A DNA stretch of 64,000 bases. It comes from Amblyomma americanum (Eukaryota; Arthropoda; Arachnida; Ixodida; Ixodidae). The stretch covers positions 132,333,967 through 132,397,966 of the forward strand of contig NC_135505.1 in NCBI RefSeq assembly GCF_052857255.1, in the 5' to 3' direction. A program made the position numbers and the translations under genes. How positions within the stretch are numbered: the stretch's first letter is position 1; each line of letters opens with the position of its first letter. Below are positions 63,943-64,000 of this stretch, piece after piece. The notes under the pieces are model-generated. The model was not told the DNA's origin, did no database searches, and saw only the letters and a list, made by a program, of their open reading frames with translations.

Positions 63943-64000
63943 GACCGCCCCGCCGGGAGAAGGAGATCCCGATGGTCAGGGGACTGCATCCGCTGTCCAG

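Overview
The window looks like nuclear DNA of a hard (ixodid, probably metastriate) tick. The evidence is large introns with GT-AG borders, many copies of a tRNA-derived SINE that matches what I know of the tick Ruka family, tick-type I-clade LINE and Penelope-like sequence, and a tandem set of ML-domain (MD-2-related lipid-recognition, NPC2/Der p 2-like) genes. There is no sign of bacterial gene organisation. Species is not determinable by eye.

Left part (1-8.4 kb): a minus-strand TRAF-like signalling gene in two coding exons (RING exon 7545-7838; zinc finger, coiled coil and MATH exon 2887-3967). Its 3.6 kb intron holds two TIR-bearing DNA elements and one SINE. The MATH domain is broken by a one-base frameshift near 3175. 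From 8.4 to 17 kb there is mostly repeat: small MITEs, long TA tracts, SINEs, and a 529 bp TIR element inserted inside a SINE. A stretch at about 10.29-11.16 kb is a diverged copy of the region upstream of the first ML gene, with no gene attached.

Middle and right (19.6-62.1 kb): three ML-domain genes lie in the same orientation, each with four coding exons whose splice phases are identical (1, 2, 0): gene 1 at 19683-29455, gene 2 at 40019-46108, gene 3 from 56380 with its last exon beyond the window. A decayed copy of gene 1 exon 3 and intron 3 lies at 52.3-54.75 kb. The proteins are predicted to be secreted, about 170 residues long, with six cysteines. Genes 2 and 3 share a TATA-type core promoter and homologous introns, so they are recent duplicates.

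Mobile DNA fills the spaces. Gene 1 intron 1 carries a 2.2 kb near-perfect palindrome made of two inverted Penelope-like GIY-YIG copies, bounded by an 11 bp target duplication. Between genes 1 and 2 sits a 5.3 kb 5'-truncated I-clade LINE, with its own target duplication, interrupted by a SINE with a 147 bp TAA tail. An array of 123 bp units at 52.7-53.7 kb is built from the terminal sequence of a Penelope-like element. A 1.3 kb foldback element lies at 50.1-51.4 kb and a related 350 bp palindromic MITE at 62.6 kb. The right edge holds a minus-strand LTR of a retrotransposon that continues beyond the window.

The most notable candidate is the Penelope palindrome inside a transcribed intron: the pre-mRNA would fold into a roughly 1.1 kb duplex, a possible hairpin small-RNA source. 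All homology statements are by eye; no search was run.
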